From assembly GCF_026341775.1 (NCBI RefSeq), contig NZ_JAPEOB010000002.1, positions 1,612,001-1,676,000 of the forward strand: a stretch of 64,000 nt of DNA. The letters run 5' to 3'. The notes under the pieces are model-generated. The model searched no databases. It was not told the origin of the DNA and saw only the letters and a program-made list of their open reading frames with translations. Of this stretch, positions 25,426 to 34,174 are shown piece after piece. The DNA is from Streptomyces sp. NBC_00654. GTDB lineage: Bacteria > Actinomycetota > Actinomycetes > Streptomycetales > Streptomycetaceae. Position 1 is the first letter of the stretch, and every line of letters starts with the position of its first letter. A program made the translations under genes and the position numbers.

Positions 25426-26520
25426 ATGTCCGCCAACCCTGAGTCCGCTCTGCCGATCCGGCTCACCGTCGACGACAGTGATTCACCCTCCGATGTCGTC
25501 GACGCGCTGTTCCTCGGCCGGTTCGCGACGGGTGAGCAGCCGTACTCCCACAGCTCCTCCCTCGAAAGCGTCAAGTCCGGGGCCACGCTGCTGCCTCCGG
25601 CCGCCAAGGTGCTGCGGGCCGCCCGGGGCGACGACCGCAGTGCCGTGCTCGCCGAGGGCGAGGGCTGGACCCTGCTGGTCTCCCGGTGGAGCCGCGGCGC
25701 CGACCTCACCGTCACCGCGACCAGCCCCGAGCTGGCGGAGAAGGTGCTCGGACAGGCGACGGACGGCGCCCAGGACGAGCCGGAACCGCAGCCCGACAAC
25801 GTGGCCATGGGCTTCTGGTACGTCTCGCCCCGGCGCGGGCCGCACCGCACCACCCGGCAGATCTCCGCCGGGACCTGGGACGAGGTCCGCCCCAACTACA
25901 CCGCTCCGGTGGCCGAGGCCATGGACCGGCTGATGAAGGTGACCCCCGACGACATCTCGGGCCGGCTGCTCCTGCTGCACGGCCCGCCGGGCACCGGCAA
26001 GACCTCGGCGCTGCGCACCCTGGCCCGGTCCTGGCGCGACTGGTGCCAGGTCGACTGTGTACTGGACCCGGAGCGGCTCTTCAACGATGTCGGCTATCTG
26101 ATGGACATCGCGATCGGCGAGGACGACGGCACGGCGAAGGAACGCTGGCGCCTGCTGCTCCTGGAGGACTGCGACGAACTGATCCGCGGCGAGGCCAAGC
26201 ACACGGCGGGCCAGGCGCTGTCCCGGCTGCTGAACCTGACGGACGGTCTGCTGGGCCAGGGCCGCAACGTCCTCGTGGGGGTCACCACCAATGAGGACCT
26301 GGAACGGCTGCATCCGGCGGTCGTCAGGCCGGGCCGCTGCCTGGCCCGTATCGAGGTGGGGCCGCTGACCCACCAGGAGTCGGTGTCCTGGCTGGGTACG
26401 GAGGAGGGGCTGGGACGGGACGGTGCGACGCTCGCGGAGCTGTACGCGCTGCGCCGCGGCAGCGGGCCCGCGTCGGTGCCGAAGCAGGACGCGGGAGCGG
26501 ACGCGGGCCTGTATCTCTGA
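25426..26520 (+). CDS. AAA-type ATPase with DUF5925 N-terminal region
   Basis: A 364-residue soluble protein. The N-terminal 120 residues match the DUF5925 region of actinomycetes. An AAA core follows: Walker A GPPGTGKTSALR near residue 185, Walker B LLLLEDCDELI near 245, sensor-1 VGVTTNEDLE and arginine-finger segment LHPAVVRPGRC. The C terminus is Gly/Ser-rich and ends LYL. The target is unknown. Two in-frame starts exist (25417, 25426); neither has a strong ribosome site. Surrounded by an esterase and a GntR gene on opposite strands. Confidence 0.85.
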   Translation: MSANPESALPIRLTVDDSDSPSDVVDALFLGRFATGEQPYSHSSSLESVKSGATLLPPAAKVLRAARGDDRSAVLAEGEGWTLLVSRWSRGADLTVTATSPELAEKVLGQATDGAQDEPEPQPDNVAMGFWYVSPRRGPHRTTRQISAGTWDEVRPNYTAPVAEAMDRLMKVTPDDISGRLLLLHGPPGTGKTSALRTLARSWRDWCQVDCVLDPERLFNDVGYLMDIAIGEDDGTAKERWRLLLLEDCDELIRGEAKHTAGQALSRLLNLTDGLLGQGRNVLVGVTTNEDLERLHPAVVRPGRCLARIEVGPLTHQESVSWLGTEEGLGRDGATLAELYALRRGSGPASVPKQDAGADAGLYL

Positions 26521-26584
26521 GCGGCGGTCCGCCGTCCCCGCTGCCGTACCTCCGCCCGGCGGACCCGGTGCGTCCGGGGCTTCG

Positions 26585-26959
26585 TCAGCGCGTGTACGCG
26601 GCCCGCACGGCGTCCTGGGCGAGCGACACCGCCTGCGCACGGGACAGCCCGAGCCGCTGGGCCAGTTCGGCGTACTCCTGCGCGGCGGCCGCGGCCTTCC
26701 GCTCGGCCGCGTCCCCCGCCGCGGCGACGAAGGTCCCGTTCCGGCCCCGGGTCTCGATCACCCCGTCCGCCTCCAGCGCCCGGTAGGCCTTGGCCACGGT
26801 GTTGGCGGCGAGGCCGAGTTCATCGGCGAAGCCGCGTACGGTCGGCAGCCGGTAGCCGACGGGCAGAGCGCCGGAGCGGGCCAGTTCGGAGAGCTGCGTG
26901 CGCAACTGCTCGTACGGGGCGGTGCCGGCATCCGGGTCAATGGCGATCTTCAGAGTCAC
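26585..26959 (-). CDS. GntR family regulator (YtrA-like short form)
   Basis: A 124-residue YtrA-type GntR regulator: wHTH only (PYEQLRTQLSELARSGALPV, then YRLPTVRGFADELGLAANTV, AKAYRALEADGVIETRGRNG) with a short helical tail instead of an effector domain. YtrA-class genes usually control ABC transporter operons; here no transporter is next to it. GTG 26959 is the start, giving MTLKIAID at the N terminus. It is divergent from the double GNAT gene across 70 bp, so it may regulate that gene. Confidence 0.88.
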   Translation of the reverse strand: MTLKIAIDPDAGTAPYEQLRTQLSELARSGALPVGYRLPTVRGFADELGLAANTVAKAYRALEADGVIETRGRNGTFVAAAGDAAERKAAAAAQEYAELAQRLGLSRAQAVSLAQDAVRAAYTR

Positions 26960-27029
26960 GGGGCGATTCTCCCCCACCGCGGGAAAATGGGGAGGCGGTC
27001 GCGGCCGTGCTCCACGTAGCGTCCGGCGC

Positions 27030-27950
27030 ATGACTGTGATTGTTCGCGACTTCCTCCCCACCGATGCCGAGGGCTGGGTACGGGTGCGCCGGGCCGCCCT
27101 TCCGTACATGGTGACCACGGCCGAGCAGGTGGCCTTCGACCTCGCCACCGCCCATCCGGACCGCCGGTACCGGCTGCTGGTCGCCGAGGAGGACGGGGAG
27201 GTCGTCGGAACCGCGCAGGTGGGCATCTCCCACGACACCCCCGAGCCCGGCCAGGGGTTCTGCAACCCGTACACCCACCCGGACCGGCTGGGGCGCGGGG
27301 CGGGTTCGCTGCTGCTGAGCACGGCCGAGGAGTATCTGGCCGGGGTCGGGGCGGTCGCCGTGTACACCTGGGTGCTCGACGAGACGGCCTGCCGGGAGTT
27401 CGCCCGGAAGCGCGGCTACGGGCCCAGCCGCCCGGCCCACTTCCTCCACCTCGACCTGAAGAACAGCACACTGCCGCCGCTCCAGGACGTCCCGGCGGGC
27501 GTCGAACTGCGTACCGCGGCCTCCTTCGCCGACGATCCGCGGCCGCTGTTCGAGGCGGACGCGGAGACGACGGCGGACGAGCCCAGCGACACCCCCTCCG
27601 AACTGGCGGACTACGAGGACTGGCTGAACAGCACCTGGCGCCATCCCTCCTTCGACCGTGAGCTGACCTCGGTGGCGATGGTGGACGGCGAGGTGGCGGC
27701 GTTCAGCGCGGCCACCACCGACGGCGGCACGACGTATGCGACGGGGATGACCGGAACCCGCCGGGCCCACCGCGGCCGGGGGCTGGCGAAGCTCGCGAAG
27801 AACGACTCCCTGCACCGGGCGCGCGCCGCCGGATACACGGACGCGTACACCGGCAATGACGCGGGCAACGGTCCGATGCTGGCGATCAACGAGTGGTTCG
27901 GCTACCGGATCTGTGCCACGGAGGTACGCCATGTCCGCGCACTCGGCTGA
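27030..27950 (+). CDS. Double-domain GNAT acetyltransferase
   Basis: A 306-residue enzyme with two GNAT-like halves: the first with the acetyl-CoA loop in PYTHPDRLGRGAGSLLLSTA (about residues 80-100), the second with GTRRAHRGRGLAKLAKNDSL (about 250). Two-domain GNATs occur in mycothiol biosynthesis and in antibiotic modification; this one is too short and dissimilar to be called MshD. ATG 27030 is divergent from a GntR gene. The 3' end overlaps the DUF402 gene by 20 bp, so they are probably co-transcribed. Confidence 0.87.
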   Translation: MTVIVRDFLPTDAEGWVRVRRAALPYMVTTAEQVAFDLATAHPDRRYRLLVAEEDGEVVGTAQVGISHDTPEPGQGFCNPYTHPDRLGRGAGSLLLSTAEEYLAGVGAVAVYTWVLDETACREFARKRGYGPSRPAHFLHLDLKNSTLPPLQDVPAGVELRTAASFADDPRPLFEADAETTADEPSDTPSELADYEDWLNSTWRHPSFDRELTSVAMVDGEVAAFSAATTDGGTTYATGMTGTRRAHRGRGLAKLAKNDSLHRARAAGYTDAYTGNDAGNGPMLAINEWFGYRICATEVRHVRALG

Positions 27951-28428
27951 ACCGGCGGACGTGGTCGTCGCCCTGACCAAGGCGGGCCGGACCAAGATCC
28001 GCTACCCCGCCCGTCTGATCCGCGACGAGGGCGGGCGGGTGACCGTGAGGGCTCCCTGGGCGGCGCCCGGGATCCGGGACTTCGGCTTCGTACGGTTCGA
28101 ACCGGGGGATGTGTTCACCGAGCACTACTGGCGGGACCGGTGGTTCGCGGTGAAGGAGGTACGCACGGGTGCCGGCGAGCTGAAGGGCTGGTACTGCGAC
28201 ATCACCCGGCCCGCCCTCCTGGCGGACGGCGTGCTGGAGGTCGAGGATCTGGATCTCGACCTGTGGGTGTCGGCGGACGGTTCGTCCGTACTGCGGCTGG
28301 ACGAGGACGAGTTCGCCGACAGCGGCCTCGCCGTACGCGACCCGGCCGCGGCCGGCGCGGCGGTGCGGGCCCTGGACGAACTGGAACACCTCGCCCGCAC
28401 CGAAGGGCTGGCCCCGCTGCTCGCGTGA
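27931..28428 (+). CDS. DUF402 family protein
   Basis: A 165-residue DUF402 protein. The DUF402/FomD-like barrel is visible as GFVRFEPGDVFTEHYWRDRW, FAVKEVRTGAGELKGWYCDI and LDLWVSADGSSVLRLDEDEF, with conserved acidic residues that coordinate metal in nucleoside diphosphatase-like relatives. The exact substrate is unknown. ATG 27931 has a GGAGG site 7 bases upstream, within the end of the GNAT gene (20-bp overlap), so translation is probably coupled to it. Confidence 0.88.
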   Translation: MSAHSAEPADVVVALTKAGRTKIRYPARLIRDEGGRVTVRAPWAAPGIRDFGFVRFEPGDVFTEHYWRDRWFAVKEVRTGAGELKGWYCDITRPALLADGVLEVEDLDLDLWVSADGSSVLRLDEDEFADSGLAVRDPAAAGAAVRALDELEHLARTEGLAPLLA

Positions 28429-28478
28429 GGGCCCGCCCCGCCGTGCGCCCGGCCCTGAGCTGACCCTGCGGACGACCC

Positions 28479-29963
28479 TCAGCACGTGCCCGCCACCAGC
28501 TCCACCTCGTACCCCGCCGGGTCCTCCAGATACGCGGCGCAGTGCCCGGCGCCGCCCGCGTAGGGATGACGGTCGGGGAACAGCAGCCGCCAGCCGTGCC
28601 CGGGGGCATCGTCGACCAGGGCGTCGAGGGCGGCCCGGTCGCGGACGTGGAAGGCCAGGTGGTTGAGACCGGGGCGGCGGCGGTCGTGCGGGCCGTCGGC
28701 CAGGTCGGGCGACTGTTCCAGGACGAGATAGCTGTCGCCGCGCCGCCAGCTGCGGCCGTACTGCCACTGCTGGTACGGGACATGGCCGAGGCGTCCGAGC
28801 AGCCAGCCCCAGCTCCTCGCGGCCCCGGCCAGGTCGGGCACCCAGAGCTCGATGTGGTGGACCCGGCCGGTGCCTGCCCCGGCGGGCGGCAGGGGGACGG
28901 CCCGGCGGACGCCCGCCGGGTCGTACGCGATGGTGTCGCCGTCCTCGTGCCAGTGGATCAGGAACCGTTCGTCCGCGCGGTATCCGTCGAGTCCCGCACG
29001 GCAGTAGGCGACGATGTCGTCCGGCAGGCCGTCCAGCGGGAACCAGGCCAGCTCCGCGCACTTGTCCGGCTCGGCGTTGCGCGGCGGGCGGGCCGCGTCG
29101 TACTCCGCCTCGAAGAACCAGCCCATGCGCGGACCACCGCCGGGACCCCGGTGCTGCATCACGAGCGCCACCCGCAGCTCCTCGGGGTCCAGCGCCACGC
29201 CGATCTCCTCGGACGCCTCCCGGATCATCGCCTCCCGGACGTCCTCGCCGTCCTCCGCGTGGCCGGAGGGCAGGTTGAACAGGCCGTCCCCGTATCCCGT
29301 ACCGGCCCGGCGGGCGAGCAGGACGTCGGGGCCCCGGCGGAGGATCAGATGGACGTCGACGACCTCGGTGTGCCGCCGCGGCGGCTCCGCGCGGGCCACC
29401 AGGGCATACCGCTCGTCGTCCACCTCCCTGCCCCACAGCCGGGCGTCCCCGGAGAGGGCCTCGTGGTGGATGCGCTCCGTGTGCGGGGCCAGCAGCCCGG
29501 TGAGACGGGCCGCGGAGAGCCCGACGCCTCCCCACACCCCCTCGATCAGCACGAGCCGCCCGCCCGGCCTCAGCAGGGAGAACCAGTGGCGGAGGGCCGC
29601 CGCCGGATCGGGCAGCAGCCACACCACGTGCCGTGCCACGATCACATCGAACCGCCGGTCCCCCACCGGCGGCCGGGCGGCGTCCCCCACCAGCACCTCG
29701 GTGCCGGTCCCGGCGAGCTTGGCGCGTGCCCGCTCGGCCATGCGGGGCGAGCGGTCGACGGCGGTGACCCGATGCCCCTGACCGGCGGCGAGCAACGAGA
29801 TGCTGCCGGTCCCGCAGCCCAGGTCGAGCACTTCGGAGCCGGTGGCGGGCAGCCAGCCCTCCAGCCGCCCGGCCCAGGCATGGCGGACCGCCGGATCGAG
29901 CAGCCCGTGGTCGGGCTCCTCGTCGAAGGAGTCGGCGGCGGCGTCCCAGTCGATCGTCGTCAT
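28479..29963 (-). CDS. Methyltransferase-Nudix-VOC three-domain fusion protein
   Basis: A single 494-residue frame with three recognisable domains. Residues about 1-160 are a class I SAM methyltransferase (VLDLGCGTGSISLL motif I at 45-58). Residues about 200-345 are a Nudix hydrolase; G234 to V256 fits the Nudix box GX5EX7REUXEEXGU exactly. Residues about 367-494 are a VOC/glyoxalase-like domain (HHIELWVPDL at the start and YEVELVAG at the end). There is no frameshift or internal start needed. I know no named enzyme with this arrangement. It lies convergent with the DUF402 gene. Detoxification or damaged-metabolite repair is a guess. Confidence 0.85.
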   Translation of the reverse strand: MTTIDWDAAADSFDEEPDHGLLDPAVRHAWAGRLEGWLPATGSEVLDLGCGTGSISLLAAGQGHRVTAVDRSPRMAERARAKLAGTGTEVLVGDAARPPVGDRRFDVIVARHVVWLLPDPAAALRHWFSLLRPGGRLVLIEGVWGGVGLSAARLTGLLAPHTERIHHEALSGDARLWGREVDDERYALVARAEPPRRHTEVVDVHLILRRGPDVLLARRAGTGYGDGLFNLPSGHAEDGEDVREAMIREASEEIGVALDPEELRVALVMQHRGPGGGPRMGWFFEAEYDAARPPRNAEPDKCAELAWFPLDGLPDDIVAYCRAGLDGYRADERFLIHWHEDGDTIAYDPAGVRRAVPLPPAGAGTGRVHHIELWVPDLAGAARSWGWLLGRLGHVPYQQWQYGRSWRRGDSYLVLEQSPDLADGPHDRRRPGLNHLAFHVRDRAALDALVDDAPGHGWRLLFPDRHPYAGGAGHCAAYLEDPAGYEVELVAGTC

Positions 29964-30046
29964 GCCCCCGATGGTCTCAGCAGCCGCTGACAGTGCGGGG
30001 GCCTCTTCCCTCCGTTCCGGTCCTTTTCGGACGTCGAAGGACTGTC

Positions 30047-30107
30047 ACGTGCTCCTTGTCCGGCGCTCCTTGTCCCGTGCTCCTTGTCCCGTGCTCCTTG
30101 TCACGTG
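30047..30107. repeat. Short tandem repeat before the TctA stop
   Basis: Four copies of a 14-15 bp unit (CGTGCTCCTTGTCC and one-base variants) run through the gap and into the last codons of the tctA gene. It lies downstream of both flanking genes, so no coding role is likely. Confidence 0.75.
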
Positions 30108-31609
30108 CGCTGCTTCGTGGCCCCGGCCCGCCGGCGCACCACCCGCCCGCGCGCCAACGGCCAGGCCACGATCAGCACCACGATCGCGTAGACGGTCACC
30201 GAGAACGGGGTGTCGACCAGGCCCGAGACGCTCCCGTCGCTGATCTGGAGTGCGCGCCGCAGCTGCTGTTCGGCGGCGGGGCCGAGGATCACCCCGATCA
30301 CGGCGGGGAGCACCGGCAGTCCGTACCGCCGCATGCCGAACCCGATCAGTCCGATGACCAGCAGGATCACCAGGTCGGACGACTCGCCGCCGACGGCGTA
30401 CGCGCCGACCGCGGCGAAGAACAGGATGCCCGCGTACAGATAGGGGCGCGGGATCCGCAGAAGCTTCGCCCACACGGGTGCCAGCGGCAGGTTGAGGGCG
30501 AGCAGCAGCACCATGCCGACGAAGAGCGAGGCGATGAGGCCCCAGACCAGCTCGGGTTCGCGTTCGAACAGGAGCGGTCCGGGCTGGATGCCGTACTGCT
30601 GGAAGGCGGCCAGCATCACGGCGGCGACGGCGGTGGTGGGCAGACCGAGGGTGAGCATCGACACGAGCGTGCCGGCGGCGGAGGCGGAGGCCGCCGCCTC
30701 CGGCCCCGCGACACCTTCGATGGCGCCCTTGCCGAACTGCGCGCGGTGTCGGGAGAGACGTTTCTCCGTGACGTACGAGAGGAAGGTGGGGATCTCCGCG
30801 CCGCCCGCCGGGATCGCGCCGAACGGGAAGCCGATGAGGGGGCCGCGCAGCCAGGGCCTCCAGGTGCGCCCGAGGTCCTCCCGGCCGAGCCAGGGGCGGC
30901 CGACGGGGATCGGTTCGGCGGTGGAGCGGCGCAGATGGGCGGCGACCCAGAGCGCCTCGCCGATGGCGAAGAGGCCGACCGCGACGATCACCACGTCGAT
31001 TCCGTCGGCCAGTTGGAGCGAGCCGAAGGTGAGGCGCTGCTGGCCGGTCATCCCGTCGAGGCCCACGAGGCCGATGGTGAGACCGATGAGGAGGGAGGCG
31101 AGGCCGCGGATTCGGGAGGAGCCGAGGACGGAGGTGACGGCGATGAAGGCCAGCACCATGATCGCGAAGTAGTCGGGGGCACCGATGTCCACGGCGAGCG
31201 AGGCCACCGTCGGGGCGAGGACGACCAGCAGGACCGTGCCGATCATGCCGCCCGCGAAGTGTCCGATCGCCGCGGCGGCCAGCGCCTGTGCGCCGCGGCC
31301 CGCCCTGGCCATCGGGTTGCCCTCGATCGCGGCGACGACGGCCGCGCTCTCCCCGGGGGTGTTGAGGAGGATCGAGGTGGTGGAGCCGCCGAACATCGCG
31401 CCGTAGTAGATCCCGGCGAACATGATGAACGCACCGGTCGGTTCGAGTCCGTAGGTGACCGGCAGCAGCAGCGCCACCGCCATGGCCGGTCCGATGCCGG
31501 GGAGCACGCCGATCGCCGTGCCCAGCAGGACGCCGAGGGCGGCCCAGAGCAGGTTGACCGGTGTGAGCGCGGTACCGAAGCCGTCGATGAGGGAGTTGAG
31601 GGAATCCAT
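30101..31609 (-). CDS. tctA: Tripartite tricarboxylate transporter large permease TctA
   Basis: A 502-residue inner-membrane protein, the large subunit of a TTT-family symporter. The family signature in the N-terminal third, [20 protein letters not shown], and the later [20 protein letters not shown] are evident, with about 12 helices. It takes up citrate or another tricarboxylate using a periplasmic-type binding protein (TctC). It starts at ATG 31609, 3 bp after the tctB stop, and ends with a basic tail. The 3' end overlaps a short tandem repeat. Confidence 0.94.
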   Translation of the reverse strand: MDSLNSLIDGFGTALTPVNLLWAALGVLLGTAIGVLPGIGPAMAVALLLPVTYGLEPTGAFIMFAGIYYGAMFGGSTTSILLNTPGESAAVVAAIEGNPMARAGRGAQALAAAAIGHFAGGMIGTVLLVVLAPTVASLAVDIGAPDYFAIMVLAFIAVTSVLGSSRIRGLASLLIGLTIGLVGLDGMTGQQRLTFGSLQLADGIDVVIVAVGLFAIGEALWVAAHLRRSTAEPIPVGRPWLGREDLGRTWRPWLRGPLIGFPFGAIPAGGAEIPTFLSYVTEKRLSRHRAQFGKGAIEGVAGPEAAASASAAGTLVSMLTLGLPTTAVAAVMLAAFQQYGIQPGPLLFEREPELVWGLIASLFVGMVLLLALNLPLAPVWAKLLRIPRPYLYAGILFFAAVGAYAVGGESSDLVILLVIGLIGFGMRRYGLPVLPAVIGVILGPAAEQQLRRALQISDGSVSGLVDTPFSVTVYAIVVLIVAWPLARGRVVRRRAGATKQRT

Positions 31610-31612
31610 CGG

Positions 31613-32305
31613 TCAGACCACTCCCATCAGCGGGCCGCCGGGGAGGGGGACCCCGAGCAGCCTGTCGAAGACGATGTACGTGACGAGGGAGAGCCCGGCC
31701 GCGATGAGCGGGTCGCGGTCGTGGTGCCGGCTGCCCAGCGCGTAGGCGGAGCCCCAGAAGAGCAGTGCGCCGGCGACCGGGAAGCCGAGCGGGTCGATCA
31801 GTACGGCGCCCGCGAGGAAGACCGCGGCGAGCAGGAGCACGGTGCGCCGGTCGGCCGGCTCGGCGAGGTCGACGTCCTCGCCTCCCTCCGCCTCGCCGCG
31901 GCCGCCGCGCAGGACGTCCACGGCGAGGAGGACGGCGACCAGGAGCAGCCCGGCGCCGACGACGACCGGGACGGTCCTGGGACCGACGGGTCCGCGCTGG
32001 GTGATGTCGGGGCTCATGGTGAGGGCATCGGTGAGGACGAGGACACCGAGGGCCAGCAGCAGGACACAGACGCCGAGTTCGGAGTGCTCGCGCAGCCAGG
32101 AACCTCGCCCCGAAGGGGTGCCGGGTCCGGGATCGGGGGCGGGGCCGGGTCCGGGATCGGGGGCGGGGGCGGGTCCGGGATCGGGGGCGGGGGCGGGTCC
32201 GGGATCGGGGGCGGGGGCGGGTCCGGGATCGGGGGCGGGGGCGGGTCCGGGATCGGGGGCGGGGGCGGGATCGGGGGCGGGGGATCGCCTGTCGTCGGTG
32301 GTCAC
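31613..32305 (-). CDS. tctB: Tripartite tricarboxylate transporter small permease TctB
   Basis: A 230-residue small subunit with four predicted helices (ELGVCVLLLALGVLVLTDAL, then VPVVVGAGLLLVAVLLAVDV, VLLLAAVFLAGAVLIDPLGF and LIAAGLSLVTYIVFDRLLGV). GTG 32305 overlaps the tctC stop (GTGA). Before the first helix there is an unusual 45-residue Pro-Ala-Pro-Asp-Pro-Gly repeat tail, encoded by a 24-bp tandem repeat, which lengthens the N terminus compared with normal TctB (about 150-180 residues). Confidence 0.92.
   Translation of the reverse strand: MTTDDRRSPAPDPAPAPDPGPAPAPDPGPAPAPDPGPAPAPDPGPAPAPDPGPGPAPDPGPGTPSGRGSWLREHSELGVCVLLLALGVLVLTDALTMSPDITQRGPVGPRTVPVVVGAGLLLVAVLLAVDVLRGGRGEAEGGEDVDLAEPADRRTVLLLAAVFLAGAVLIDPLGFPVAGALLFWGSAYALGSRHHDRDPLIAAGLSLVTYIVFDRLLGVPLPGGPLMGVV
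32121..32288 (-). repeat. Coding tandem repeat in the tctB N terminus
   Basis: Units of GGGTCCGGGATCGGGGGC (18 bp) and 24-bp combinations repeat about seven times on the plus strand, encoding PAPDPGP units in tctB. All copies keep the frame, so the repeat is compatible with expression. Confidence 0.9.
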
Positions 32306-33286
32306 AGTCCCAGCTCCTCAAGGACCGTGGCGACGCGCCGGTCCTGGGCGTCCAGGAAGTCGCCGAAGGCATCGCCGGTGAGGAAGGCGTCGTCCCAGCC
32401 GTTCTTCTTCATCGAGTCCTTCCACTGCTTCGAGTCGTGCAGTTTCCGGATCAGGCCGACGAGCTTGTCGCGTTCGGCGTCGGAGAGGCCGGGCGGTGCG
32501 ACGATGCCGCGCCAGTTGGTGAAGTCGGTGTCGAGCCCGGCCTCGCGGAGGGTGGGGGCGTCGAGCCCGGGGACCCGCTCCGGACCGGTGACGGCGAGCA
32601 GGCGCAGCTCGCCCGCCTCGATCTGGTCGAGGTATTCGCCGACCCCGCTGACGCCGAAGGCGACCTTGTCGCCGAGGATCGAGGCGAGCAGTTCGCCACC
32701 GCCGTCGAACGGGATGTAGTTGACCTGCTTCGGGGCGATGCCCGCGGCCTTCGCCATCAGCATCGGGGCGAGGTGGTCGGGGCCGCCGGGCGAGGAACCG
32801 CCGCCGACCGGGAGCTTCGCCGGGGCGGCCCGCCAGGCCGTGAGCAGCTGGCCGATGGAGCGGTACGGGGAGTCCTTGGCGACGACGACGATGTCCTGCT
32901 CCTCGGTGAGCCGGGCGATCGGGGTGGTGTCACCGAGGGTCTTGGGGGACTTGTTGGTGTGGACCGCGCCGACCACGCCGAGGCCCATGGACATCGCGAG
33001 CCTGCCGTTGCCGTGCTCGCCGACGAGCCGGGTCAGACCGACGGTGCCGCCCGCGCCGGGGAGGTTGAACACCTCGATGCTGTGGGTGAGTCCGGCGTCC
33101 TCGGCGTTCTTCGCGGCGGTGCGCGCCGTGATGTCGTAGCCGCCGCCGGGGGTGTTGGGGACCATGAGGGCGCAGTCCGGGGATCTGTGTGCCGCTGTCC
33201 GGGCCGCCGCCCGTGGAGAGCAGCGGCGGCCCCACGAACACCAGCACCGCGGCCCCGAACAGGGCGAGGGGAGTGCGCAATCGCAC
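32302..33286 (-). pseudogene. tctC: Tripartite tricarboxylate transporter binding protein TctC, frameshifted
   Basis: The protein is split over two frames. From GTG 33286 the first frame reads VRLRTPLALFGAAVLVFVGP (signal peptide) and on to GTQIPGLR (with AAAGGCGG 8 bases upstream). The mature TctC fold LMVPNTPGGGYDITARTAAK continues in a second frame to the stop at 32302. A single extra base in the CCC run (33168-33170) separates them: CTG-CGC-C-CTC-ATG. Removing one C restores a continuous protein of about 327 residues with the Bug-type GGGYD block. It could be a real mutation, a sequencing error, or phase variation. Confidence 0.85.
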
Positions 33287-33401
33287 GGGTTCCGCCTTTC
33301 GCTGTGAAGTGGCCCACATGCTGCCCGCGCGTCGACGGCCTGTCTCCGTTCCGGAATCAACGGACGTTGTGGTCGTTGTGGTCGCGCTCTACGGTGGCCG
33401 C

Positions 33402-34100
33402 GTGACAAAGGTGCTGGTGGTGGACGACGACTTCATGGTCGCGAAGCTGCACAGCCGTTATGTGTCCGCGATGGACGGATTCACGGTCGTCGGGGTGGCG
33501 CACAACGGCGCCGAAGCGCTGCGCGCGGCGGGGCGGTTGCGCCCCGATCTGATCCTGCTCGACATCTATCTGCCCGACATGGACGGAATCAGTGTGCTGC
33601 GGGAGCTGCGGGCGGCGGAGGAGCGGGACGCGGACCGCCACAGCGCCGACGCGCTCTTCATCACCGCCGCCCGCGACGCGGGCGTGGTCCGCGCGGCGTT
33701 GCGGGCCGGGGCGCTGCACTATCTGATCAAGCCGTTCCACCGGTCGGCCCTGGTGGAGCAGTTGCAGCACGTGGCCTCGCTGCGCAATCGGCTCGACGCG
33801 CTGGACGAGGCGCGGAAGGAGGCCCGGCAGGAGGACGTGGACCATATCTTCGGCACCCGTCCGCCGGGCTCCCGCGAACTGCCCAAGGGTCTCGCGGCGC
33901 ACACGGCCGACCTGGTGGAGCGCATCCTGCGGGAGCACCCCGGGGGTCTGTCCGCCTCCGAGTGCGCGCAGGCGGGGTCACTGTCCCGGGTCAGCACCCG
34001 CCGCTATCTGGAGTACTTCGCGGAGACGGGGCGGGCCGAGGTGACCTTGCGGTACGGGGGGACGGGGCGGCCCGAGCGCCGCTACCGGGCGCTGGGCTGA
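33402..34100 (+). CDS. CitB-family response regulator (DcuR/CitB type)
   Basis: A 232-residue response regulator. The receiver domain has the acidic pair VDDDFMVAK, the phospho-acceptor Asp in LILLDIYLPDMDG (about residue 53), and the switch Thr/Lys region ALFITAARD and YLIKPFH. The C-terminal third carries a helical DNA-binding domain of the CitB/DcuR class (LSASECAQAGSLSRVSTRRY, LEYF). It is divergent from tctC, so control of that transporter is expected. No histidine kinase gene lies beside it, which is unusual. GTG 33402 is the start. Confidence 0.92.
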   Translation: MTKVLVVDDDFMVAKLHSRYVSAMDGFTVVGVAHNGAEALRAAGRLRPDLILLDIYLPDMDGISVLRELRAAEERDADRHSADALFITAARDAGVVRAALRAGALHYLIKPFHRSALVEQLQHVASLRNRLDALDEARKEARQEDVDHIFGTRPPGSRELPKGLAAHTADLVERILREHPGGLSASECAQAGSLSRVSTRRYLEYFAETGRAEVTLRYGGTGRPERRYRALG

Positions 34101-34119
34101 GCCCCTCCCCCCGCGGCTG

Positions 34120-34161
34120 CCGGGGACCGCCGCCCGCCCCCCGCCGGGCAGCGGTCCCCGG
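34120..34161. terminator. Strong bidirectional hairpin terminator
   Basis: Stem CCGGGGACCGC (34120-34130) pairs exactly with GCGGTCCCCGG (34151-34161), and inside it GCCCG pairs with CGGGC. It lies between the convergent response-regulator and lipase genes. Confidence 0.75.
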
Positions 34162-34174
34162 TGCGCCGGCCGGG

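Noticed and set aside
29993..32719. A 908-codon plus-strand frame, including GSGIGGG repeats
   Set aside because: It is the reverse of tctA, tctB and part of tctC; the repeat is the complement of the tctB proline repeat.
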